A stretch of 64,000 nucleotides of DNA from Woeseiaceae bacterium (GTDB lineage Bacteria > Pseudomonadota > Gammaproteobacteria > Steroidobacterales > Woeseiaceae), in assembly GCA_028279985.1 (NCBI GenBank), contig JANQMR010000001.1:1-64000 (forward strand), read 5' to 3'. Of the stretch, positions 18,711-26,643 are shown piece by piece. Position numbers and translations under genes: made by a program. How positions within the stretch are numbered: the first letter of the stretch is position 1; each line of letters begins with the position of its first letter. The notes beneath the pieces are model-generated. The model did not search any database. It was not told where the DNA came from and was given only the letters and a program-made list of their open reading frames with translations.

Positions 18711-20540
18711 ATGAGCGACACCGACAGCTTCGACATCAAAACCTTCCTGCGTACGCTGACGCATCGCCCCGGCGTGTACCGCATGCTGGATGCGAAACAC
18801 AGGATCGTCTACGTCGGCAAGGCGCGTGATCTCAAGAAACGGGTATCGACCTATTTTCAGAAAAGCCTCAACGAGGCCAAGACCGCGGCAATGGTCGCGC
18901 AGGTGGCCGGGGTGGAGGTCACCGTCACCAATACCGAGGCCGAGGCGCTGTTACTCGAGTACAACCTGATCAAGCAGCACCGGCCGCGTTACAACGTGAC
19001 GCTCAGGGACGACAAGAGTTATCCCTACATCTACGTCTCGACCGAGCAGGCGTTTCCGAAACTCGCGTTCCACCGCGGCGCGCGCAAGGGCAAGGGGGAA
19101 TACTTCGGTCCGTATCCGTCGGCCGGCGCCGTCCGGCAGACGATGAACGAGCTGACCCGCTTGTTCATGGTCCGGCAGTGCCGGGACGGCTTTTTCAATA
19201 ATCGCACCCGGCCATGTTTGCAACACCAGATCAAACGTTGCACGGCGCCGTGCGTCGGGCTCGTTACCGAAGGTGAGTATCGTAATGACGTCGATGCCGC
19301 GATCCAGTTTCTGCGGGGCAAGAACAAGCTGGTCGTCGACACCTTCGTCAAACGGATGGAGGCTGCATCCGATGCGCAGGACTACGAGCAGGCGGCGCGT
19401 TTTCGCGATCAGTTGCAGCGCTTGAAAAAGATCGAGGCGCGGCAACTGGTGCGACGAGCGGACGGCAAGGACCTGGACATCGTCGGTTTCGCCTCCAACG
19501 CCGCCATCCACTGCGCGACCGTGCTGATGGTGCGCGGCGGCGCCGTGATCGGCAGTCGCGACTATTTCCCCAAACTGCCGGGCGAGACCGACAAGGCGAA
19601 AATCCTGAACGGCTTCGTCGCACAGTATTACCTGGGACGCGAGGCGCCGCCGGAGATCATCCTGGAAACCGATATCGAGGATCGTGAGATCCTCGAAGAC
19701 GAGCTAGGCCAAAGGGCCGGCCACCGCGTCGAGATCCGCCACAAGGTGCGCGGCGATCGCCAACGCTGGCTCAAGCTCGCCGGCGCCAATGCTGAACAGG
19801 GCCTGAACCTCAGGGTGGCGAGCAATGCGACGATCAGGCGACAGTTCGAAGCGCTGGGCGAGGCGCTGGACATGGACGAGCCGCCGGCGCGGATCGAGTG
19901 TTTCGACGTGAGCCACAGTTCCGGCGAGGCGACGGTGGCTTCTTGCGTCGTGTTCAATACGGCGGGGCCGGTCAAAAGCGACTACCGGCGCTTTAATCTC
20001 AAACCCGATGCCGCCGGCGATGATTACGGCGCGATGAACGAAACATTGCGCAGGCGTTACGAGCGAGTCAGAAAAGGTGAGGTGCCGACGCCGGACGTTT
20101 TGTTCGTCGATGGCGGCAAGGGCCAGCTCGCCGAAGCGATGAGCGTGCTCGACGAACTCGAGATGGATGTCGTCCGCGTCGTCGCCGTCGCCAAGGGCAG
20201 GGCGCGCAAGCCCGGCGCCGAGCGGATCTTCGTGCCGGGCAGTGCCACGCCGCTCGACATACGGCCGGACTCGTCGGCTTTGCTGCTGATCCAGCAGATT
20301 CGCGACGAGGCGCATCGTTTCGCGATCACCGGCCACCGGCAGCGGCGCTCGAAGGCGAGAAAAACCTCGCGCCTGGAAGCGATCCCTGGATTAGGCCCGA
20401 AAAAACGCCGCGAATTGCTGAAGCAGTTCGGCGGTCTGCAAGGAGTCATGGGCGCGGGTGTCGACGATCTCGTCAAGGTCAAGGGCATCGGTCGCAACCT
20501 CGCTGAAACCATATACAATGACCTGCACACTTCCGACTGA
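18711..20540 (+). CDS. uvrC: Excinuclease ABC subunit C
   Basis: Nuclease of nucleotide excision repair, making the 3' and 5' incisions with UvrB. 609 residues, in order: GIY-YIG domain (HRPGVYRMLD...IVYVGKARDLKKR, residues about 16-95), UVR motif near 205-240, RNase H-like 5' endonuclease (IECFDVSHSSGEATVAS near 390) and two helix-hairpin-helix motifs (IPGLGPKKRRELL, VKGIGRNLAETI) at the C-terminus. The uvrC-pgsA order is common in gammaproteobacteria. Confidence 0.97.
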   Translation: MSDTDSFDIKTFLRTLTHRPGVYRMLDAKHRIVYVGKARDLKKRVSTYFQKSLNEAKTAAMVAQVAGVEVTVTNTEAEALLLEYNLIKQHRPRYNVTLRDDKSYPYIYVSTEQAFPKLAFHRGARKGKGEYFGPYPSAGAVRQTMNELTRLFMVRQCRDGFFNNRTRPCLQHQIKRCTAPCVGLVTEGEYRNDVDAAIQFLRGKNKLVVDTFVKRMEAASDAQDYEQAARFRDQLQRLKKIEARQLVRRADGKDLDIVGFASNAAIHCATVLMVRGGAVIGSRDYFPKLPGETDKAKILNGFVAQYYLGREAPPEIILETDIEDREILEDELGQRAGHRVEIRHKVRGDRQRWLKLAGANAEQGLNLRVASNATIRRQFEALGEALDMDEPPARIECFDVSHSSGEATVASCVVFNTAGPVKSDYRRFNLKPDAAGDDYGAMNETLRRRYERVRKGEVPTPDVLFVDGGKGQLAEAMSVLDELEMDVVRVVAVAKGRARKPGAERIFVPGSATPLDIRPDSSALLLIQQIRDEAHRFAITGHRQRRSKARKTSRLEAIPGLGPKKRRELLKQFGGLQGVMGAGVDDLVKVKGIGRNLAETIYNDLHTSD

Positions 20541-20641
20541 CCGCGCCAGCCGGGCGCTTGTGCGAGCGTGATGCAGACGACTCGCGCAGCCGCCTGGCCG
20601 GGGCGAATGGCGGCACCTCCACACCGTATAGCGCCTCGCCC

Positions 20642-21211
20642 TTGAAAATAAACATTGCCAACCTCTTGACGCTGTTTCGGATCGCGGCGATCCCGGTCGT
20701 GGTCGTCAGTTTTTATGCCGACATCCCGAACTCGCGGCCGATTGCCGCGATTGTCTTCGGGGTCGCGGCGGTGACCGACCTGATCGACGGCTGGGTCGCC
20801 CGGCGGTTCGACCAGATGTCGAAATTCGGCGAGTTCCTGGACCCGGTGGCCGACAAGCTGATGGTCGTGATTACGCTCGTCATGCTGGTTCAGGCGCAGT
20901 CCGGCTGGTTCGAGGACATCATCGCGATGATCATCATCGGCCGCGAGATCACGGTCAGCGCTCTGCGGGAATGGATGGCGACGATCGGCGAACGGGCGAC
21001 CGTCAAGGTACAGTTCTCCGGCAAGCTCAAGACCACGCTGCAGATGTTCGGCATCGGCTTCATGGTCTACCAGGAGCCGTTCCTGGGCATGGATACCTAC
21101 CGGGTCGGCTACATCATGTTGATCTGTGCGGCGGTGCTGACGATTTATTCGATGTTCGCGTATCTGAAGGCCGCCTGGCCCGTCATCAAAAACGAGATCG
21201 AGCCGCGGTAG
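20642..21211 (+). CDS. pgsA: CDP-diacylglycerol-glycerol-3-phosphate 3-phosphatidyltransferase
   Basis: Inner-membrane enzyme making phosphatidylglycerophosphate. 189 residues with the CDP-alcohol phosphotransferase signature D-x2-D-G-x2-A-R-x8-G-x3-D-x3-D seen as TDLIDGWVARRFDQMSKFGE followed by FLDPVAD, plus four further hydrophobic helices. The start is taken at TTG 20642 (LKINIANLLTLFRIA), matching family N-termini; the frame is open to 20558 but that extension is not family-like. In related genomes tRNA-Gly follows directly; here two toxin-antitoxin modules intervene. Confidence 0.93.
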   Translation: MKINIANLLTLFRIAAIPVVVVSFYADIPNSRPIAAIVFGVAAVTDLIDGWVARRFDQMSKFGEFLDPVADKLMVVITLVMLVQAQSGWFEDIIAMIIIGREITVSALREWMATIGERATVKVQFSGKLKTTLQMFGIGFMVYQEPFLGMDTYRVGYIMLICAAVLTIYSMFAYLKAAWPVIKNEIEPR

Positions 21212-21215
21212 ACGC

Positions 21216-21656
21216 TCATGCGCGACGTTCGGTTTTCGCCGGCCACGGATTGAATCGTTTCAAATCGAAGTGCTCGAAGTCTCCGACGTTCCGGGTCACC
21301 AGGGTGAGTTCGTGATGAATGGCGACAGCCGCGATTTGGGCGTCCGCCGCGGGTGGTATCCGGCCCGCGCGATCGCCGTCGCCCATCAAGCGTCCCCATA
21401 GGACAGCGGCAGGGCCGTCGAGCGGCAAGACACGCCCTTCGAACTGTTCAGCGAGATCCCGTTCGATCCATGTTGCAAAACGCTCGCGCCGTGACTTTTC
21501 CTTCGCCTTCGATGCACCGCGAGCCAGCTCGCCCAGGGTTTGCGCCGCAAGAAAGAGATCTTCCGGCCTTTGATCTTCCAGCCAGTCGATGACCCGCTTT
21601 TCGGGTCTCGCCTTGATCGTCTCGCTGATGACGTTGGTGTCGAGAAGAAAGGCCAT
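21216..21656 (-). CDS. vapC: PIN-domain toxin, VapC family
   Basis: Predicted Mg-dependent ribonuclease of 146 residues. PIN landmarks are the N-terminal FLLDTNVISE with catalytic Asp, the mid-domain E in TLGELARGA, and the C-terminal PAADAQIAAVAI...LVTRNVGDF with the remaining acidic residues. Its start overlaps the stop of the antitoxin gene (TGATG), standard for vapBC coupling. It is convergent with pgsA, 4 bp apart. RNA target unknown. Confidence 0.9.
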   Translation of the reverse strand: MAFLLDTNVISETIKARPEKRVIDWLEDQRPEDLFLAAQTLGELARGASKAKEKSRRERFATWIERDLAEQFEGRVLPLDGPAAVLWGRLMGDGDRAGRIPPAADAQIAAVAIHHELTLVTRNVGDFEHFDLKRFNPWPAKTERRA

Positions 21657-21970
21657 CAGCCGAGCTCGGCACAGCGGCCGGTTGACCGGTCCCGCTCGAA
21701 CTCGACATCGACAAGCGGCGAGGAGCGGAAGAACGCGACCAATTCCTTCCCGGTCTTTGCCTTCGGCAGGGTCAACATCGCTTGCAGCGTTTCGCGAATG
21801 CGCCTTGCTTCTTCGCCGCCCGAGCGAAGCGCTCCCGCGACGGTCTTGACGAGAACCGCATCATGAGCAGGGACCGTCACTTCGACACGCCTGGCGCCGC
21901 TGCGTGCGACTTTCTTACGGTGACGGGCGACTCGAGACGGCTTTTGAGTGCTGTTATTGTTGCGTTCCAT
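21656..21970 (-). CDS. vapB: VapB-type antitoxin
   Basis: 104 residues, basic N-terminus (NNNSTQKPSRVARHRKKVARS), a strand-helix segment RRVEVTVPAHDAVLVKTVAG that looks like a ribbon-helix-helix DNA-binding dimer, and an acidic C-terminus (AFFRSSPLVDVEFERD) suited to wrapping the PIN toxin. First gene of the pair and translationally coupled to vapC. An imperfect palindrome 16 bp upstream is a candidate autoregulatory operator. The family label comes mainly from genetic context. Confidence 0.78.
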   Translation of the reverse strand: MERNNNSTQKPSRVARHRKKVARSGARRVEVTVPAHDAVLVKTVAGALRSGGEEARRIRETLQAMLTLPKAKTGKELVAFFRSSPLVDVEFERDRSTGRCAELG

Positions 21971-21985
21971 CGCGACAACCTATAT

Positions 21986-22001
21986 CCGGTAACGTTTCCG
22001 G
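21986..22001. promoter_or_regulatory. Candidate VapBC operator palindrome
   Basis: CCGGTAACGTTTCCGG is a near-perfect 16-bp palindrome (one mismatched pair) 16 bp upstream of the vapB start, overlapping a TATA-rich -10-like stretch (TATATCC on the + strand). TA operons of this class are repressed by the antitoxin-toxin complex at such sites. Confidence 0.5.
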
Positions 22002-22166
22002 GTTTTATGCGGATAGTGGGCGGCATGTCAAGTTCCTTGCGTTTCCAGAAGCACTGCAATGATTACGGATTCTACTGCCCGGACCGCGGCTGAGCCTCGC
22101 CAAATCGCGGGAAAACAGGGATTTTCAGCGCTCGCTACCAAAAGCCCTGGCTGTCAAGTTGAGCGA

Positions 22167-22352
22167 ATGAAAGCGGGCGCGGTGATTCGGCTAATCGAGC
22201 AGGACGGCTGGGAGTTGGCGAGAGCCAAAGGAAGCCATCGACAGTTCAAACATCCCGTCAAGCCGGGTCTCGTAACGGCTGCCGGTAAACCTGGCGATGA
22301 TCTTTCACGCGGGATTTTCAACAGCATATTGGAACAGGCTGGGCTAAAGTGA
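22167..22352 (+). CDS. hicA: HicA family mRNA interferase toxin
   Basis: 61-residue double-stranded-RNA-binding-fold toxin. The diagnostic sequence is WELARAKGSHRQFKHP with the catalytic His in GSHRQF, then DLSRGIFNSILEQAGL at the C-terminus. ATG 22167 gives the usual HicA length. It overlaps hicB by 4 bp (GTGA), in the common toxin-first order. It cleaves mRNA during translation in characterised members. Confidence 0.92.
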   Translation: MKAGAVIRLIEQDGWELARAKGSHRQFKHPVKPGLVTAAGKPGDDLSRGIFNSILEQAGLK

Positions 22353-22573
22353 ACGACATGAGATATCTGGTTGTCATCGAACGAGCAGGAACCGGCTATG
22401 GCGCATACTTGCCCGATTTGCCCGGCTGTATCGCCACCGCAACGACCCGCGGCGAAGTACTCGACCGGATTCGGGACGCAATCGAGTTTCATATCGAAGG
22501 CTTGAGAGCAGCCGGGGACCCGGTACCGGTGCCGACGGCGGACGGAGAATTCGTCGATGTCCCGGCCGCCTGA
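22349..22573 (+). CDS. hicB: HicB family antitoxin
   Basis: 74 residues with the partial RNase H-like HicB core: YLVVIERAGTGYGAYLPDLPGCIATATTRGEV and IRDAIEFHIEGLRAAG. No C-terminal DNA-binding domain is visible, so it belongs to the short form. GTG 22349 overlaps the hicA stop; an ATG at 22358 is an alternative. The tRNA-Gly gene begins about 100 bp downstream. Confidence 0.9.
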   Translation: MNDMRYLVVIERAGTGYGAYLPDLPGCIATATTRGEVLDRIRDAIEFHIEGLRAAGDPVPVPTADGEFVDVPAA

Positions 22574-22676
22574 GGCTTGACAGCAGGACGGCGGGAGCTA
22601 GAATGCTCGATCCTCACGGATGCAAGGCGTCACGAGCGCTTGAGTCGCAGCGCCGAGCCCTCATTCGACAAGGCAT

Positions 22677-22752
22677 GCGGGAATAGCTCAGTTGGTAGAG
22701 CGCAACCTTGCCAAGGTTGAGGTCGCCGGTTCGAGCCCGGTTTCCCGCTCCA
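22677..22752 (+). tRNA. tRNA-Gly (anticodon GCC)
   Basis: Complete cloverleaf with encoded CCA: acceptor GCGGGAA/TTCCCGC, D-arm GCTCAGTTGGTAGAGC, anticodon stem CAACC/GGTTG with loop TTGCCAA (anticodon GCC at 22710-22712), variable AGGTC, T-arm around TTCGAGC, discriminator T, CCA 22750-22752. The integrase stop codon lies 5 bp downstream, so this is the probable attachment site of the integrated element. Confidence 0.97.
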
Positions 22753-22756
22753 AATC

Positions 22757-24058
22757 TCAAAGAAAAACAAGCGGATAGCGACTCCGCTGTTTTTCTGTCA
22801 GGAAATTCTCAGAAAACTTTTTCTGACGCTGCTCAGGGCACTCGATGCCGTATGCGGCACCCTGCTCCTTCACCCCCGGCCTGTCGCCCTCGATCGAGAA
22901 AGGTAGCATCATGTCCACCCGCAGCACCTTTCTGGCATGCCCTTTTTGGTAGGCACGTGTCATGTCCGGATCGGTGTGCGCCATTAGATCCTGCACGGCC
23001 GAGACCTCGTAACCGGCCTTCGAGTACAGATGTGATGATAGGGCACGAATCTCGTGCAAGGTCGGAAGTTGTCTACCGATCAGCCCGTCGAACGCATTCG
23101 TCGTCTCGCAAGCAATCTGTCGAGCACGCTTGAACGCCTTCGTTGCGTAGTCAGGAAGCACTTGAGCGGGATGCTCCATCCGCCCAACGGACACCGCATT
23201 GCACGCCCTTTTGGTGCGCCGCTCAGCTTTTCGATGAATGATGTACGGGCATCGACCGACGAGAAGACTCGATCGCCTGGAATCCGATATGACGCGCTGC
23301 ACGTCCGGATGAATCGGGAAATCCACGCTGGTTGCTTCGCACTCGCGGGCATTCGTATCCGTTTTTCTGATCGGGCTGACGATACGGCCATCGACAACAT
23401 CGTCGAAGCGCAAACCGACTAGATCGACGCGTCGTAGCGCCAGGTGGAAGGCAAGCGTCATCAGCCACTTAAGCCATTGCGGTGCAACCGCGTAGACGGC
23501 CTGGAATTGTGCGACGGTCATTCGCTGGCGCTGCTTCGCAGGAGTAGGATCGACGAACAGGTCATCAACCGGATTCGCTAGATGTGATGGATAAGTTCCG
23601 TTCGATTTTGCGTACTTAAAGAAGCGTGTGAGCAGCGTCTTCATCTTAGACTGCTCGAACTGGCTGCTTTCGCCGATCGCCTCACGCAGTAGTTTCGTGT
23701 CGATGGTCGCAACCTGGAGGCTGCCGAGTTGCCGACACAGGCGCTCCTGTCGCTGCCGAAGAAGGGCGGCCGTGGTCGATTTAAGACGATAGTCGGCGAT
23801 ATACCTCTCAACAAAGTCGTGCAGGGCCGTATCAAAGCGTGGGCTCCCGAAATCCACCGCGGCTTCCAATCTGGTTGCTTCACGCTCGACTTGAATCCGG
23901 AACTTCGCGTTCATGGTTTTAGCTAGCTCAACGGCTTTCTTGCCGTCCTGCCCCAACCTAGCCTTCCGGGGCATGCTCGGGTTCTTGTAGTAGTAACACC
24001 GGGTTCGTGAGTTGAATTCGAGGTATCTGGGGAGCTTGTCGAGCCGAGGTCTAGACAT
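22757..24058 (-). CDS. int: Tyrosine recombinase / integrase of a tRNA-Gly-integrated element
   Basis: 433 residues, phage-type integrase. An N-terminal DNA-binding part (YLEFNSRTRCYYYKN) and a SAM-like core-binding domain are followed by the catalytic domain: the first Arg in FHLALRRVDLVGLRFDD, H335-x-x-R338 in LPTLHEIRALSSHLYSKAG, a third His in LMAHTDPDMT and nucleophile Y370 in RAYQKGH. All catalytic residues are present, so it may be active. The stop lies 5 bp from the tRNA-Gly 3' end, and a LexA box sits 15 bp upstream of the start. The about 60-residue tail after Y370 is long. Confidence 0.93.
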   Translation of the reverse strand: MSRPRLDKLPRYLEFNSRTRCYYYKNPSMPRKARLGQDGKKAVELAKTMNAKFRIQVEREATRLEAAVDFGSPRFDTALHDFVERYIADYRLKSTTAALLRQRQERLCRQLGSLQVATIDTKLLREAIGESSQFEQSKMKTLLTRFFKYAKSNGTYPSHLANPVDDLFVDPTPAKQRQRMTVAQFQAVYAVAPQWLKWLMTLAFHLALRRVDLVGLRFDDVVDGRIVSPIRKTDTNARECEATSVDFPIHPDVQRVISDSRRSSLLVGRCPYIIHRKAERRTKRACNAVSVGRMEHPAQVLPDYATKAFKRARQIACETTNAFDGLIGRQLPTLHEIRALSSHLYSKAGYEVSAVQDLMAHTDPDMTRAYQKGHARKVLRVDMMLPFSIEGDRPGVKEQGAAYGIECPEQRQKKFSENFLTEKQRSRYPLVFL

Positions 24059-24072
24059 TGCGCTTTGATCAA

Positions 24073-24088
24073 CTGTACAAACATACAG
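24073..24088 (-). promoter_or_regulatory. LexA (SOS) box at the integrase promoter
   Basis: CTGTACAAACATACAG matches CTGT-N8-ACAG exactly, with flanks AA and TA close to the gammaproteobacterial 20-mer TACTGT-N8-ACAGTA. It lies 15-30 bp upstream of the integrase ATG and overlaps a TATACT hexamer on the coding strand, the arrangement expected for LexA repression. Confidence 0.7.
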
Positions 24089-24604
24089 TATATTGGCGCA
24101 GGTCGAGTCCTGTGAATGCGGAAATCTGCGTCTCGCGCGTGGAAATGAGCCAATTCGTGTGAATGGTGTCGTGCCGATCTTGTAGGATTTGGCCTGCGTC
24201 CTGCGACTGGGCTAATCCAGATTTGCTGCAACCATCGTCGCCACCCGGTGGTCCGATGAGGCAAGCCGGGAAACCGGGGACAAAGTTGAGAAACTGGCTG
24301 CAGCTCGTTCCTACGAACACGGTGCCTGGCTTTGCTGACGATGAGCCCCCAAAAAATGTGCTGACCTCGAATCATACCTTCTGCTCAATTCTTGGCTTGC
24401 CGACTGGAGTGTCTATGCCGGTGACCAGCGCGTAGGTATCGACCGCGGGCGGTCGTAGCAGATAGGGCTTCGCTGCTAGGCAGTGGCACAAGACCATCAT
24501 CAGCGAGTTCGAGTGTCCACCTAGATGCATGTTCGGCGGCGCACGGTAGGTAACGGGCTCGATGCCCGTCAGTGCGAGTTGCGTGGTCAGTGATTGGGAG
24601 GCGG
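24089..24604. other. 516-bp gap upstream of integrase, no supported gene
   Basis: Between the integrase promoter and the end of the replication-like gene. Several overlapping short frames of 70-90 codons exist on both strands, but none has family-like sequence or a convincing ribosome site. An excisionase gene or the element's attP-proximal control region would be expected here, but neither can be identified. Confidence 0.5.
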
Positions 24605-25288
24605 TTATAGTTCGTTTTCCTCAATGAGTTGCTGCACGCAGGCATATACCTGCCGCTCCGTCATTCGAAGCGACTGCCTAGAGCTGTTAAAAATGGTTCG
24701 GGCGTCGTGAGTCCTGAGCTGCCGGGCGACCGCAAGCACTTGCCGTTTCAGTTCGTCGAAGCCACGTGGATCCTTTCCGCCTCGCCGCGTAGCAACGGCG
24801 GTTAGTCGGGGACGGGGTATGGGATCGAGTCCTTCGAACTCATCGCTATCTACTCGCCTCATATTTAGTTCATTCTTGTCCTTTCCCTTCCCCTCCGGGG
24901 CAGCGGCTTGCCGGGAGTTTGCAAGCGGACCGCTTGCAACGTCGGAAGTGGGTATCTGGTTTTGTTGACTATTTTCCGGGCCAGGGCAGTCTGTTACGAA
25001 CCGGATTAGGCCGCGCTGTTGTAGTTTTTCGAGTAACTTTTGAGTAATTGCGGTACGCCTTTGGATCATCTTCGCATTAAAAGCGGTCCGGTTATCGGTC
25101 AAAGCGGCGAGGCTGAGCAGTCGACAGAATGCGCCGTACTCGCGCAGCGACAGGTCGCCCAAGACGTCGAGGTTCGAACTCTCAAGCTTCACCCAACGGT
25201 AGGGCGGCTTGGCCTTGCGTTTCGTATCTGGGTGTAGGTGATTGCCCCAGTTGGCGATTTCGAGATACTCCATACTCCGTTGCTTCAC
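24605..25288 (-). CDS. Putative phage replication-organiser-like protein
   Basis: 227 residues. The N-terminal EIANWGNHLHPDTKRKAKPP and YRWVKLESSNLDVLGDLSLRE, followed by YGAFCRLLSLAALTDNRTAF, resembles the domain found at the N-terminus of phage replisome organisers. Residues about 115-155 are low complexity, and a C-terminal helical domain ends RQVYACVQQLIEENEL. It is third in a minus-strand run of small element genes, 5 bp after the preceding stop. The GTG 25288 start is uncertain; ATG 25273 is possible. Function is inference. Confidence 0.6.
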   Translation of the reverse strand: MKQRSMEYLEIANWGNHLHPDTKRKAKPPYRWVKLESSNLDVLGDLSLREYGAFCRLLSLAALTDNRTAFNAKMIQRRTAITQKLLEKLQQRGLIRFVTDCPGPENSQQNQIPTSDVASGPLANSRQAAAPEGKGKDKNELNMRRVDSDEFEGLDPIPRPRLTAVATRRGGKDPRGFDELKRQVLAVARQLRTHDARTIFNSSRQSLRMTERQVYACVQQLIEENEL

Positions 25289-25293
25289 GCCGC

Positions 25294-25506
25294 CTACGAG
25301 CGATCGTCACTGCTGTACGGTCGATCGATCTGGATCTGATCGCCCGCGTAGTGGCGCTGACCGTTCGTGAACGCCGGAAGACCGCCGCTTTTAGCCTGCT
25401 GGTACGTCCGTGAGACGCTTTGTAGTTGGTGCACAGCTACCTCCGCGATTTTGTGCCGCCGATTCGGATCAATCAGCGGTAGCGGGTGGCTTGGTTTCTT
25501 TGCCAT
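25294..25506 (-). CDS. Small hypothetical protein of the integrated element
   Basis: 70 residues from ATG 25506, with GGGAG about 6 nt upstream. Basic N-terminus (MAKKPSHPLPLIDPNRRHK), then a short helix (IAEVAVHQLQSVSRTYQQA) and a polar tail. Sits between the two larger element genes on the same strand. Not recognised; real gene status rests on the ribosome site and position. Confidence 0.5.
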   Translation of the reverse strand: MAKKPSHPLPLIDPNRRHKIAEVAVHQLQSVSRTYQQAKSGGLPAFTNGQRHYAGDQIQIDRPYSSDDRS

Positions 25507-25572
25507 GCACACTCTCCCGTACGGTGAAGTGCGTAGGCTCGCTTATGATGCCGTGGATTGCACGACAGGAAT

Positions 25573-26043
25573 TCAGCGTTTTAATGTCGTCCAGTCTATC
25601 GTGCCTTCCTCCCTGCGAAGCGCGTCAGGCTTGTTTAGGAAGTACTCGAAAACTTCGTCCCTCCAAGTCTTGTAGGACCGCTGAACTTTCTCGATGGGGA
25701 AATCCCAATCCTCAGCAACTTTCTCCTTCGCTTGTGCTTCGGTGAGCCCGCTGTCGATCTGATGGCCGACTTGCATGGCGATCCAGCTTTTCTCGAAACG
25801 CGTTCGCCACTTTGCTCTGCGACCGCGTCCCATGCCTGAAAGTCCAAGAGCAGCGCTGAGTTCGCCGATGTCTTCGTGCTGCATCCAATGTTCAAGGAGC
25901 TCGTCCAATTCGCTGGCCAGTTCTTCGAGCTCTGCTTCCGTGCGCACATTGCGGCCCATCCGTAAAACCTCGGACACTTCCCACAACAGTCCGACGATCC
26001 GCGGCGCGTGATGGGGCGCCGACAGTGGATGCCAGTCCTTCAC
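25573..26043 (-). CDS. Hypothetical helical protein of the integrated element
   Basis: 156 residues, predicted almost all helical and acidic (TEAELEELASELDELLEHWM), with a basic middle (GMGRGRRAKWRTRFEK) and C-terminal helices (EAQAKEKVAEDWDFPIEKVQ). First gene of the minus-strand run toward the integrase. No family recognised; the size and context fit an accessory or regulatory protein of a phage-like element. Confidence 0.6.
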   Translation of the reverse strand: MKDWHPLSAPHHAPRIVGLLWEVSEVLRMGRNVRTEAELEELASELDELLEHWMQHEDIGELSAALGLSGMGRGRRAKWRTRFEKSWIAMQVGHQIDSGLTEAQAKEKVAEDWDFPIEKVQRSYKTWRDEVFEYFLNKPDALRREEGTIDWTTLKR

Positions 26044-26643
26044 CGAATTGCCTCCATCGCGTCTAGCTTGCTCTTGAGCTCACCCAGAATGAATCGGAAA
26101 TAGTATCACTCAACCATTCGTGCCGACGTGCCGGTCTACTGTGGGGCGGTGACCGGATAGCGTGTCCGCGCTGAAGCATCTAGGAAATCTGGGTATGGCG
26201 GAAAGAGTTGTACTAGCGCCAGGGGGTATGCGGAGGCGGTCCTTTGTTGTCTTGTTGGCCGCGGCGATTACTGTCTGCACTTCATTGGCTCGCCCATACT
26301 GGTTCCACGGCTGGTCGGAGGCAATGAAGACTACCGGGGCGGCCGGAAGTTTCCATCGAGCCGTCTGACGGAAAAATGCTTAAACGTTCGAGCTTAAGGT
26401 TACTGAGCGCGCTATTTACTTGATTACATGAGGATTTCCGACTCTTCTGGGGATAATCTCAATTTGTCCAAATACGCAAACTCCACTTAAATAACCTTAT
26501 TTATCAAGCGGTCCACTAGGAGAGTGTATCAACGATCAAAGCGAAGTGGATAAAGAACATGAACATCACATCCAGTTTGTCAAACCGGGAGAAGATTCTT
26601 CGAAACCCTTTGAGCCGACGGAACAAGGATCATTCGTTTCAGT
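26044..26643. other. 600-bp AT-rich gap, no secure gene
   Basis: Base composition falls clearly here, especially 26370-26560. On the + strand, ATG 26227 opens a 46-codon frame with a hydrophobic start (MRRRSFVVLLAAAITVCTSL), and GTG 26549 opens a frame of about 67 codons (DKEHEHHIQFVKPGEDSS) running antisense into the next gene. Neither can be called with confidence. The boundary between the phage-like genes and the cargo genes probably falls here. Confidence 0.5.

Noticed and set aside
24163..24435. Short plus-strand frame in the integrase upstream gap, a possible excisionase
   Set aside because: Pro/Ser/Cys-rich, no helix-turn-helix pattern, no ribosome site.
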